A stretch of 52,219 nt of DNA, taken from the IMG/VR virus record IMGVR_UViG_3300032291_002410, positions 1 to 52,219 of that record. One strand, 5' to 3'. The DNA is from a virus. This document shows, one piece after another, positions 6,605 to 12,594 of the stretch. A program made the position numbers and the translations under genes. How positions within the stretch are numbered: the stretch's first letter is position 1; each line of letters begins with the position of its first letter. Below the pieces are notes generated by a model that searched no databases, had not been told where the DNA came from, and worked only from the letters and a program-made list of their open reading frames with translations.

Positions 6605-6694
6605 CAATCTCAAAATATGAGATGCCCCCAGTGTTAAGGGACGGAAAAGTGTGTTAAGGGTCACATAAAAAATCCCCTGGAAACTATTGATATT
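6605..6694. other. Intergenic module E
   Basis: GTGTTAAGGG occurs twice (6631 and 6651). The second copy is the left half of the bipartite element GTTAAG (6653) N16 CCCTGGAA (6675). No gene is seen. Confidence 0.65.
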
Positions 6695-6716
6695 TGTCAG
6701 TTGGGTCCGCTATAAT
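6695..6716 (+). promoter_or_regulatory. TGTCRG-type promoter 10, leaderless
   Basis: TGTCAG at 6695-6700, ten bases, then TATAAT at 6711-6716. An ATG begins exactly six bases after the -10, so the transcript is probably leaderless. Confidence 0.75.
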
Positions 6717-6722
6717 ACTCGC

Positions 6723-7358
6723 ATGATAGAAAAATGGACTAAAGATACACATCTCTGTACAATTTGCGATGCATTAATTGAGGTCACCCGTAAGGATGAA
6801 TTCAGAAATATATGGCACTGTGGCGGGGAATGCAATCTTTTGTCAGTTGAAGATGCTACAATACAACCTAACCAAACGAAAGAGGATAAAATGGAAGATA
6901 CAAACTATGGCGCTACAGTAACACCTGCAGTTCCTGAATCATATAATGCTAATCTATTGGTAACCTATAAAGTTATTAAAGGTTATTCGGATGCAGAGTA
7001 TACAACAGATAAAGTTGCATCTATTGAATGGGACCTGCATAACGGACGTAAGTATAATGAAAGAGTTAATGAATTAAATAATAAGATAGACACAGTTAAA
7101 GATATTATTTCTGAAGCATATCCTGATTCAGAAGACCAAGACACACTCCGTGCAATTGCTGAGGCTCTTGGTATTGAGTTGACTAAAACAGTTGAGTTTA
7201 CTGCAACCGTTGAAGTTACTGGAACTATTGAAATAGATTTGCTAGCCGACTATGGCACAGATGTAGAATCAGAAGTTACAGAAAATCTTTATGTTGAAAC
7301 ACAAAGCGGAAACATTGAAATTGATGAGCAATATGTAACTAATGTTAGGGAGTGCTAA
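6723..7358 (+). CDS. Zinc-binding N-terminus fused to conserved phage domain; internal start at 6891
   Basis: From the leaderless ATG at 6723 the frame encodes 211 residues. The first 56 carry CTIC and HCGGEC, a possible zinc site. The rest (from M57, ATG at 6891) is a 155-residue acidic domain ending with FTATVEVTGTIEIDL. A second TGTCRG promoter at 6841-6862 and an AACGAAAGAGG leader lie inside the coding sequence, so a short form starting at 6891 is likely to be the main product. Either there are two nested products, or the zinc-like part is an accidental read-through. The next gene starts in a TAATG overlap. Function unknown. Confidence 0.65.
   Translation: MIEKWTKDTHLCTICDALIEVTRKDEFRNIWHCGGECNLLSVEDATIQPNQTKEDKMEDTNYGATVTPAVPESYNANLLVTYKVIKGYSDAEYTTDKVASIEWDLHNGRKYNERVNELNNKIDTVKDIISEAYPDSEDQDTLRAIAEALGIELTKTVEFTATVEVTGTIEIDLLADYGTDVESEVTENLYVETQSGNIEIDEQYVTNVREC
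6841..6862 (+). promoter_or_regulatory. TGTCRG-type promoter 11, inside a reading frame
   Basis: TGTCAG at 6841-6846, ten bases ending TGC, then TACAAT at 6857-6862. AACGAAAGAGG and an ATG at 6891 follow. The whole element is in frame within the preceding coding sequence. Confidence 0.75.
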
Positions 7359-7570
7359 TGTATTTTGAGTTGACTGCTCCCGATAAATTATCTTTCGAGA
7401 TGGCTTATTGGGATGCACAAATAATGGGATTAGACCCACAGGTATTATCTGCATTGACTTTCAATGTCGGAACTGGTAGTATTGAGAAGGTAAGTCGCAT
7501 TCGAGATAAACATAACTTAATTGAAAGTTATACATCAGAATACGAGCCAACAGGATACACAGGGAGATAA
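7358..7570 (+). CDS. Small phage protein, unknown
   Basis: A 70-residue protein (MYFELTAPDKLSFEMAYWDAQ) containing MGLDPQVLSALTF. The start at 7358 is chosen because ATG overlaps the previous TAA. An in-frame ATG two codons upstream is less likely. No family recognised. Confidence 0.7.
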   Translation: MYFELTAPDKLSFEMAYWDAQIMGLDPQVLSALTFNVGTGSIEKVSRIRDKHNLIESYTSEYEPTGYTGR

Positions 7571-7571
7571 T

Positions 7572-7718
7572 ATGTCAGATTACAAAGATGGTTTTAATGA
7601 CGGGTATAAGTTTGCTCGTGAAGAGATTATTGAAAAGTTATCAGAGATTGATATCGCAGATATAGACTCTTGGATTCTTGACCGTCTTTCAGAAATGATG
7701 GAAGGTGGCAAACTGTGA
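7572..7718 (+). CDS. Small helical phage protein (DGFNDGYKFAREE type)
   Basis: A 48-residue protein with an N-terminal SDYKDGFNDGYKFAREEII helix and an acidic helical tail. This start follows GGGAGATAAT; a longer reading from 7521 overlaps the previous gene by 50 bases and is rejected. Its TGA overlaps the next ATG. Function unknown. Confidence 0.65.
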   Translation: MSDYKDGFNDGYKFAREEIIEKLSEIDIADIDSWILDRLSEMMEGGKL

Positions 7719-7906
7719 TGGCTGAATGGCTTAAGTGTGATCAATGTGCAGCTCAAGCAATGTGGGAAGCAAAGAAAGATGAACTATCTCTTTATTTCTG
7801 CGGGCACCACAAGAATTCACAGGGGGAGTCACTTGTGGACTGGGCCCAAGAAATGGTACAATTACTCAACTACGAGCAAGAACAACAACTAGCAAAGGCG
7901 GAATAA
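7718..7906 (+). CDS. Zinc-finger-like small protein
   Basis: A 62-residue protein with CDQC at residues 7-10 and CGHH about 20 residues later, a CC/CHH site resembling small actinophage zinc proteins. ATG at 7718 (TGATG overlap) is preferred to the GTG three bases earlier. The C-terminal third is a polar helix. Confidence 0.7.
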   Translation: MAEWLKCDQCAAQAMWEAKKDELSLYFCGHHKNSQGESLVDWAQEMVQLLNYEQEQQLAKAE

Positions 7907-7907
7907 C

Positions 7908-8309
7908 ATGGGTGATAGAGCAAACTTCGGATTTAGACAATCCAGCGGAGAAACAATCATGCTGTATGGACACTGGGCAGGCCATGACATGCTTGGCAAT
8001 CTAGCAAGCGCTGTAGAAGCAGCAAGATCTCGTTGGAAAGATGAATCATATGCCACACGTATTGTGGTCTCACATTTAGTTGGGGACCAATGGCATGATA
8101 CAACAGGCTGGGGATTAACCGTTAATAGTATCCTTGACAATGAGCACAAAATTCCTTTGATTGATTGGTCTACTGGAACATTCTCTTTACATGAAGAGGC
8201 TCCATGGTCTGAATCAACAGAATACAAAGTTCGTGGAATGCAGGATGAACCAATTTTTAAAATGGGACTAGACGCATTCGTTGATAAATATGCGAGGGCC
8301 ACGGTATAA
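7908..8309 (+). CDS. Conserved actinophage protein (GDRANFGF type)
   Basis: A 133-residue protein starting MGDRANFGFRQSSGETIML and containing YGHWAGHDM. Proteins with this GDRANF start and a HWxG block are frequent in phages of Actinobacteria; no function is established. AAAGGCGGAATAAC gives a strong ribosome site. It is the last gene of the cistron that begins at 6723. Confidence 0.75.
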   Translation: MGDRANFGFRQSSGETIMLYGHWAGHDMLGNLASAVEAARSRWKDESYATRIVVSHLVGDQWHDTTGWGLTVNSILDNEHKIPLIDWSTGTFSLHEEAPWSESTEYKVRGMQDEPIFKMGLDAFVDKYARATV

Positions 8310-8553
8310 TTAATCTAGTAGGGTGCCCCTATAGTCTCTTGAGGCCAGGGGTTAAATAAGGCAGAGTTCTTTTACTTTCGTTGGTGAACCTCTAGCAGCC
8401 TGTAAAAGGTACTTGACAAATCGCAATTGGCCCGCAAGAATAAGGGTAGCATATTTTGCTTACGGAAACAATATTAAAAACCCTGGAATTTTGTGATGTT
8501 CCCCATATAGCTTGGGGAATGTGGTGTGAAACACACCCATATTGTATATACAA
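8310..8553. other. Intergenic module F, no gene seen
   Basis: A 293-base gap (to 8602). It contains a third CTTGACAAA-TCG copy near 8411, GGCCCGCAAGAATAAGGG, and the bipartite element CTTACG (8459) N16 CCCTGGAA (8481) followed by TTTTGTG. TTCCCC-N10-GGGGAA forms a hairpin, then ATCACAC-like GTGTGAAACACACC. The promoter follows at 8554. Confidence 0.7.
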
Positions 8554-8575
8554 TGTCAGTGGCAGATGTTACAAT
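8554..8575 (+). promoter_or_regulatory. TGTCRG-type promoter 12
   Basis: TGTCAG at 8554-8559, ten bases ending TGT, then TACAAT at 8570-8575. AACGAAAGG and the ATG at 8603 follow. Confidence 0.75.
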
Positions 8576-8602
8576 TAAGCCATATCAACGAAAGGATATA
8601 AT

Positions 8603-9361
8603 ATGCCAAACTGGGTATATAACACTTTGACTATACAAGGTCCAAAGAATGAGATAGATTCAATTAAAGATAAGTTGAATCAACCATACAAGGTATTACA
8701 TGATAGTTGGAATATGAAGACTGGTGAAATGGAAGTAACTGAGTCTGTTTATTCCGCTCCTGTTTTTTCCTTTTGGAATATCCATTCTCCATTAGAAGAC
8801 GGTATTACAATGGAAGAATATGTTCAACAGCCTAATCGTCTAGGAATTTCTACTGACTCCCCTGACTGGTTTGCTAAAGAAGTAGAGCATGCTAAAACTC
8901 AGAAAGATTGGTATAACTGGAATACTTCTAAATGGGGAACCAAATGGGATGTAGCCGTATCAGACGGTGATGAGTATCCTGATACTGAATTACTTGAATA
9001 TATGTCAGAGGGTGAGGATAACTGGCTAGTATATAAATATAATACTGCTTGGTCTCCTGCTGTAACTATCTTAACTAAACTATCATTACTTGTTCCGAAC
9101 TCCCTTCTCACATTAGAGTTTGAGGAAGAAACAGGTTGGGGTGGAGAATATGAGATTGTCCGTGGTGAAGTTAAAGAAAACCTAGAATATACCAATATGT
9201 GCTATGCCTGCCAATCCTATGACACAATAGATTATTGTGAAGAGGGATGTGGAGAGTTCTGCTCATCTTGTAATCATGGCTCTTGGCAAGATGAAGAGGC
9301 TATGAAAGAATGTCAGACCCATAAGATATACTTAAAGACTAAAGAAAAGGCGGAGGTATAA
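8603..9361 (+). CDS. Api92-like ferredoxin-fold protein with C-terminal zinc ribbon
   Basis: A 252-residue protein. MPNWVYNTLTIQGPKNEID is the typical start of the phage Api92/YubB (DUF1281-like) ferredoxin-like fold. The middle has FSFWNIHSP and KWGTKWDVAVSD blocks, also typical. The last 55 residues add a cysteine cluster (CYACQSYDTIDYCEEGCG, then CSSC), an apparent zinc module. The family occurs in phages and conjugative elements; its role is unknown. It leads a cistron of overlapping genes with promoter 12 and AACGAAAGG upstream. Confidence 0.85.
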   Translation: MPNWVYNTLTIQGPKNEIDSIKDKLNQPYKVLHDSWNMKTGEMEVTESVYSAPVFSFWNIHSPLEDGITMEEYVQQPNRLGISTDSPDWFAKEVEHAKTQKDWYNWNTSKWGTKWDVAVSDGDEYPDTELLEYMSEGEDNWLVYKYNTAWSPAVTILTKLSLLVPNSLLTLEFEEETGWGGEYEIVRGEVKENLEYTNMCYACQSYDTIDYCEEGCGEFCSSCNHGSWQDEEAMKECQTHKIYLKTKEKAEV

Positions 9362-9606
9362 TGAAATTAAAATTCAACCAAACACAAAAGTCTGAGCAAT
9401 TTATAGATACTGTGGCAGAGCACATTACAGGTGCAATGATACAAGAAATTGGCGAAGACCTATTTGATAATTGGGCCAATGCATGTTTAGATGAAGGTGA
9501 AGATTATGCTGAACGTGAATTTATGGCATATGGTTCCCCTGAGTTAAAGAAACAATATAACGAGTTCTATGGATATACAGAAAAGGATGAGTACTACTTA
9601 TGTTAG
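9361..9606 (+). CDS. Small acidic phage protein, unknown
   Basis: An 81-residue acidic protein (MKLKFNQTQKSEQFIDTVAEH...) that starts in a TAATG overlap with AAAGGCGGAGG upstream. Its end overlaps the next gene by seven bases. No family recognised. Confidence 0.7.
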   Translation: MKLKFNQTQKSEQFIDTVAEHITGAMIQEIGEDLFDNWANACLDEGEDYAEREFMAYGSPELKKQYNEFYGYTEKDEYYLC

Positions 9607-9782
9607 GATATACGGAATCTGATCTAAATAGAATGATTAATGCTATACATGACGCAAAGCTTTTTTATCTTAGGACCCCGTCCGATTTAATGGATAAGTC
9701 ACTCCTAGTTAATGATTTGCTAATGGCCAAGGATTTCCTTGACGGCCTATGGGCGGAGGGTTACTTTGACCACACAAACTAA
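9600..9782 (+). CDS. Small helical phage protein, unknown
   Basis: A 60-residue protein (MLGYTESDLNRMINAIHDAKL) with a helical, charged sequence. It overlaps its neighbours at both ends, as expected in a coupled cistron. Function unknown. Confidence 0.65.
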   Translation: MLGYTESDLNRMINAIHDAKLFYLRTPSDLMDKSLLVNDLLMAKDFLDGLWAEGYFDHTN

Positions 9783-9963
9783 ATCATCTTATTTCTTAGA
9801 GTATATGAAGATATATCTAATTAGTTTAGAACAAGATTTGGAAAGTAATCCTGAATCTATCAATGTAATTGATATACAAGGACAGATATATGCCACGAAG
9901 CATTTATTGTCAGTGGCTACTGATATAATGAATAAATCTAACGAAAGGGTATATCATGAATAA
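9766..9963 (+). CDS. Small phage protein, TTG start
   Basis: A 65-residue protein if it starts at the TTG at 9766, which is preferred because GGGCGGAGGG lies five bases upstream. No ATG is well placed. It contains a helical segment (LISLEQDLESNPESINV). A TGTCRG promoter lies inside its 3' part. It resembles the next gene in general layout (LEQDLESNP versus AEQDLTDTEP), so the two may be diverged copies. Confidence 0.6.
   Translation: MTTQTKSSYFLEYMKIYLISLEQDLESNPESINVIDIQGQIYATKHLLSVATDIMNKSNERVYHE
9908..9929 (+). promoter_or_regulatory. TGTCRG-type promoter 13, inside a gene
   Basis: TGTCAG at 9908-9913, ten bases ending TGA, then TATAAT at 9924-9929, all within the 3' end of the preceding coding sequence. 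AACGAAAGGG and the ATG at 9956 follow. Confidence 0.7.
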
Positions 9964-10198
9964 TGAAGACATTGGGCTCCCGCCCCATTTACAACGTATG
10001 GTCAATGCTGGAGTATCGGGCCTTGATATCATGCACGGAGAACTAAAAAATCTAATGTTGATTGCTGAGCAGGATTTAACAGATACAGAACCAAGCCATG
10101 TGCTGGAAGCAACGGGACGACTAGACGCCTTAGTAGCAGTATATAAACTAACATATGATTTATCATTTGCTATAGGAGAAAAGGAAGGGCAAAAATAA
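9956..10198 (+). CDS. Small phage protein, unknown
   Basis: An 80-residue protein (MNNEDIGLPPHLQRMVNAG) with the core ELKNLMLIAEQDLTDTEP followed by LEATGRLDALVAVYKL. The layout matches the preceding protein (ISLEQDLESNPESIN then IQGQIYATKHLLSV), which suggests a diverged tandem duplicate. It has its own promoter and leader. Confidence 0.7.
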   Translation: MNNEDIGLPPHLQRMVNAGVSGLDIMHGELKNLMLIAEQDLTDTEPSHVLEATGRLDALVAVYKLTYDLSFAIGEKEGQK

Positions 10199-10428
10199 TG
10201 TCATACGAGCCAAGTCTAGAAATCCTGGAAATGGAATACTCTTGTTCACCTGGAGGAGTAGATACATTTGAAGTCTATGATAAAACAAATATACTATCTG
10301 TTCCACTATATGAGACAGAATCTTTGACGGATGCTGTGCTCTACTGTTATAATTTGGGGAAAGACTTTACTGTCAAAACATTAGCGGAATGGAATGAGAG
10401 GGAGTTAGCATATGAAGCCACAAGATAA
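10198..10428 (+). CDS. Small acidic phage protein, unknown
   Basis: A 76-residue protein (MSYEPSLEILEMEYSCSPGGV) that starts in a TAATG overlap and ends 17 bases inside the next gene. Mixed alpha/beta composition. No family recognised. Confidence 0.65.
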   Translation: MSYEPSLEILEMEYSCSPGGVDTFEVYDKTNILSVPLYETESLTDAVLYCYNLGKDFTVKTLAEWNERELAYEATR

Positions 10429-10729
10429 AGATAAACTAAACGAATGTTTAAAGATTCTTGATACCACCGACCTTGGTTTATCCATGGTATGGCTATGGAC
10501 ATGGAGCACAATCAACAACATCCTAGAGGATGAGACCTTCAAGGCTAAGGCAACCAAGGATGAGATGTGGGACCACCTCTGCGAGGCTGTCTCTGCGGGC
10601 CAAGGCTTCTCTCTGGAGTACGGGGCGGAACAGCACCAAGAAGAAGTACAAGACTGGATGTTAAGCAGGGACTACATTGTAGACACAATGTTTGAGGATG
10701 ATGAGGAGGAAGAAGATGAAGATGAGTGA
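10412..10729 (+). CDS. Acidic-tailed phage protein, unknown
   Basis: A 105-residue protein with a Trp-rich centre (MVWLWTWSTINNILEDE) and an extremely acidic tail (DDEEEEDEDE). GAGAGGGAG precedes the start. A DNA-mimic role could be imagined from the tail but nothing else supports it. It overlaps the next gene by eight bases. Confidence 0.65.
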   Translation: MKPQDKDKLNECLKILDTTDLGLSMVWLWTWSTINNILEDETFKAKATKDEMWDHLCEAVSAGQGFSLEYGAEQHQEEVQDWMLSRDYIVDTMFEDDEEEEDEDE

Positions 10730-10862
10730 CACATATGTTAATGAACAATTAAGTAAGGCCCAAGCTTTGCTATGGTCTGGATCCTTACATGAAGTAGATG
10801 AAGCTCATAATATTATATCTAATCTAATTAAAGATAGAGTAGAACAAACAAATCTATCATAG
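10722..10862 (+). CDS. Small helical protein, unknown
   Basis: A 46-residue protein (MSDTYVNEQLSKAQALLWSG) whose ATG lies in the acidic-tail codons of the previous gene. Mostly helical. It ends the cistron. Function unknown. Confidence 0.6.
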   Translation: MSDTYVNEQLSKAQALLWSGSLHEVDEAHNIISNLIKDRVEQTNLS

Positions 10863-10876
10863 GGCAGGAAATATCG

Positions 10877-10918
10877 CTTACGGCAACTATTTACAAATCC
10901 GTGGAAAGTTGCTATAAT
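10877..10918 (+). promoter_or_regulatory. Bipartite element plus extended -10 promoter
   Basis: CTTACG (10877) N16 CCGTGGAA (10899), then TTGC-TATAAT with the -10 at 10913-10918. There is no TGTCRG box here. CTCGAAAGGGG and the ATG at 10951 follow. Confidence 0.65.
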
Positions 10919-10950
10919 AAATAAAACACCTCTCGAAAGGGGATTCTCAA

Positions 10951-11100
10951 ATGGCAACAAAGCGTGAATATCTAAAATCACAAGGCATTACAGTAGGCGT
11001 CCGTGGACGCTTCTCAGGAGCTGCTAAGGTAGCTTTAGCTGAGGCATCAACAAAGGGCATTACATTCACTGCAGAGACACCTGTAAAGAAAGCTAAGTAG
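10951..11100 (+). CDS. Lsr2-like DNA-binding mini-protein
   Basis: A 49-residue basic protein. Residues 4-32 (REYLKSQGITVGVRGRF...) follow the pattern of the C-terminal DNA-binding domain of actinobacterial Lsr2 (REWA..NG..V..RGRIP..V..A), including the R-G-R that inserts into the AT-rich minor groove. The oligomerisation domain of Lsr2 is absent, so it could bind AT-rich DNA without bridging, or antagonise host Lsr2; this is inference. It is monocistronic with its own promoter and a strong GAAAGGGG site. Confidence 0.75.
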   Translation: MATKREYLKSQGITVGVRGRFSGAAKVALAEASTKGITFTAETPVKKAK

Positions 11101-11110
11101 ATCTAGGGAC

Positions 11111-11140
11111 GGGGTCAGGGCTTCGTTGGTCCTTGACCCC
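11111..11140 (+). terminator. Hairpin overlapping the next promoter
   Basis: GGGGTCA (11111-11117) pairs with TGACCCC (11134-11140), followed by the T-rich TTCTCTTAATTTT. The right arm contains the TTGACC -35 of the next promoter. Confidence 0.6.
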
Positions 11141-11161
11141 TTCTCTTAATTTTGGTATAAT
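11133..11161 (+). promoter_or_regulatory. Sigma70-like promoter
   Basis: TTGACC (11133-11138), a 17-base spacer, then TATAAT (11156-11161) preceded by TGG. It drives the gene at 11188. Confidence 0.75.
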
Positions 11162-11187
11162 CTAAAGTTATAGTATGAAAGGCGGAT

Positions 11188-11463
11188 ATGGCTAAGGTAT
11201 CATCAATAGAAACAAAAGCAGCAGATAAGGTATTAGAAGCAATGGATAGTCATTGGTTCAATCCGACTATCATGGCTAGAGAATTAGTCAATGGTTGTGG
11301 ATATTATACTCAATCTAAGGTAATGGAACTATGTGTAGAAATTATTAAACAAACGGCGGGACAATTTGATAATGCGTGGGAGGAAGGATTTACATCTGAT
11401 GCATTATTCATGGCACAAAGACTATCAGAATACATAGACAACTTTGAGCCAATACATTCATAG
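11188..11463 (+). CDS. Small phage protein, unknown
   Basis: A 91-residue helical protein (MAKVSSIETKAADKVLEAMDS) with a GAAAGGCGG ribosome site. It contains HWFNPTIMARELVN and an acidic end. It is the last gene of the rightward arm, followed by a terminator. No family recognised. Confidence 0.7.
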   Translation: MAKVSSIETKAADKVLEAMDSHWFNPTIMARELVNGCGYYTQSKVMELCVEIIKQTAGQFDNAWEEGFTSDALFMAQRLSEYIDNFEPIHS

Positions 11464-11489
11464 ATCAAACTAATCTAATATAGCCCAAT

Positions 11490-11530
11490 ATATCCACAGG
11501 ATCTTCCACAGGTCTTGTGGATATCTTTTT
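11490..11530 (+). terminator. Terminator of the rightward arm
   Basis: ATATCCACA (11490-11498) pairs with TGTGGATAT (11516-11524), then CTTTTT. The stem is made of DnaA-box-like sequences. Confidence 0.8.
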
Positions 11531-11559
11531 ATGTGTGGGCATGTGGGCCAAATTATCCG

Positions 11560-11589
11560 TTTACGACCAAGCTAAAAAAATCCCTGGAA
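11560..11589. repeat. Bipartite element TTTACG-N16-CCCTGGAA, copy 8
   Basis: TTTACG at 11560-11565 and CCCTGGAA at 11582-11589, exactly 16 bases apart. Seven earlier copies sit in gaps of the + arm, but here no gene start follows. Confidence 0.8.
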
Positions 11590-11727
11590 TATTCATAAGA
11601 ATCTATTAGATTAGATATATTATCTATTAAAACATATACTAAATCTAGCATAATATACCCAGAATCTGTCAAAATATTATAACATTTTGTTATATAAATA
11701 TGTCGACAATGTGGGCCAAATATGCTA

Positions 11728-11757
11728 TTTACGAAGCTATTGACAATATCCCTGGAA
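11728..11757. repeat. Bipartite element TTTACG-N16-CCCTGGAA, copy 9
   Basis: TTTACG at 11728-11733 and CCCTGGAA at 11750-11757, again 16 bases apart, inside a diverged repeat of the block at 11543. Confidence 0.8.
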
Positions 11758-11889
11758 TATGCTACATGCCTCATATAGAGAATATGCCCCTATTGACATT
11801 ACGGCCTTAAGTCTGGAAACGCTCTATTACATGGATATAATTAAATAGATATAACTATAGTATATGATATAGAATCTATAGTATATATT

Positions 11890-11919
11890 CTCCACTATAC
11901 TCCACAATACTCCACTATA
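11890..11919. repeat. Three tandem 10-bp iteron-like repeats
   Basis: CTCCACTATA, CTCCACAATA and CTCCACTATA follow one another without gaps. A 10-bp period places each unit on the same DNA face. Confidence 0.75.
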
Positions 11920-12004
11920 TAAGCCTTCTAAGGGCTATATGAGACAAGAAAAACGGGAGGGGGATATAGGAGTTAGGAGCTAATATGTCCTATTTTGTGG
12001 AGCT

Positions 12005-12124
12005 TCAGCAATTGTGTGTATAGCCACAATCTGGACATTTCTCTCCAGGACTTGAATTGCAATCATCACACCAATCTGGAGCATCTTTCCAAGATTTGCC
12101 TAATGGATCTAATTCTTCTTGCAT
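12005..12124 (-). CDS. Zinc-ribbon mini-protein, leaderless
   Basis: A 39-residue protein (MQEELDPLGKSWKDAPDW) with CDDC and CPDCGYTHNC, a classic two-knuckle zinc ribbon. A TATAAT at 12131-12136 ends exactly six bases before the ATG, so the mRNA is probably leaderless. It is the last gene of the leftward arm. Function unknown. Confidence 0.65.
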   Translation of the reverse strand: MQEELDPLGKSWKDAPDWCDDCNSSPGEKCPDCGYTHNC

Positions 12125-12130
12125 ATGTCT

Positions 12131-12136
12131 ATTATA
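12131..12136 (-). promoter_or_regulatory. -10 box of a leaderless promoter
   Basis: TATAAT on the minus strand, six bases before the ATG at 12124. No convincing -35 is seen at 17 bases. Confidence 0.55.
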
Positions 12137-12281
12137 TCCTAGTGTGGATCAAGCTGCATGATATGAGTGAATATAGCGGTGCCTGTGATCAAAATTGATA
12201 GATGGATGTATAGGCAGAGTATCTTGGATATAGTACCTATTGGTCTATCTATGGTAATTATTGTATTTTCCTTGGTTCCGA

Positions 12282-12473
12282 TCATTTACAGGACATGCAA
12301 TAGCTTGGAACACGTATATTATCTTTAGCTATATACTCTGATCTAGAACATCTAAAGCATGTGGCCCTAACTGTATCAGGATCTCCCAAATCAGTCCAAT
12401 TTATCCGTATATCTCTTGTATAGAATACCTTGGTTAAATACCATGTAAGTGCTATAGCTAATAGTTCGATCAT
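12282..12473 (-). CDS. Membrane-anchored zinc-ribbon protein
   Basis: A 63-residue protein with a hydrophobic N-terminus (LLAIALTWYLTKVFY) followed by CFRC and CMSC, giving a membrane anchor plus a zinc ribbon. AAAAGGCGGGG from the end of the preceding gene serves as ribosome site. Function unknown. Confidence 0.6.
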   Translation of the reverse strand: MIELLAIALTWYLTKVFYTRDIRINWTDLGDPDTVRATCFRCSRSEYIAKDNIRVPSYCMSCK

Positions 12474-12477
12474 TGTT

Positions 12478-12594
12478 CTAGCCCCGCCTTTTATTGATCA
12501 AGAATACAGCTAAGGTTATGGCTGCAGAAACTGCAAGAATTAGTAACATTCTGTTTGAGTGATCATATGGATCTGTATGGGTTAAAAGGTTCAT
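12478..12594 (-). CDS. Tiny membrane protein, leaderless
   Basis: A 38-residue protein with one membrane span (RMLLILAVSAAITLAVFLI) and a KRRG tail. A TTGACT-N18-TATAAT promoter (12601-12630) places the -10 six bases before the ATG. It overlaps the signals of the next gene. Function unknown. Confidence 0.6.
   Translation of the reverse strand: MNLLTHTDPYDHSNRMLLILAVSAAITLAVFLINKRRG

Larger units (their letters stand above)
11464..12004. other. AT-rich gene-free junction between convergent arms
   Basis: No gene is supported here. The region holds the terminator at 11490, two near-identical blocks that start GTGGGCCAAAT (11543 and 11711) and end with TTTACG-N16-CCCTGGAA (11560-11589 and 11728-11757), two CTATAGTATAT repeats near 11854-11885, three tandem 10-bp CTCCACWATA units (11890-11919) and the ATATAGCC-type hairpin near 11927-11943. 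The repeat density suggests a cis-acting site such as an origin. Confidence 0.7.

Noticed and set aside
10545-10748. Minus-strand frame of 67 codons
   Set aside because: It is antisense to the acidic-tailed protein gene and only reflects its Glu/Asp codons.
11995-12198. Plus-strand frame of 67 codons
   Set aside because: It has no ribosome site and overlaps a minus-strand zinc-ribbon gene (12005-12124) that has a leaderless promoter.
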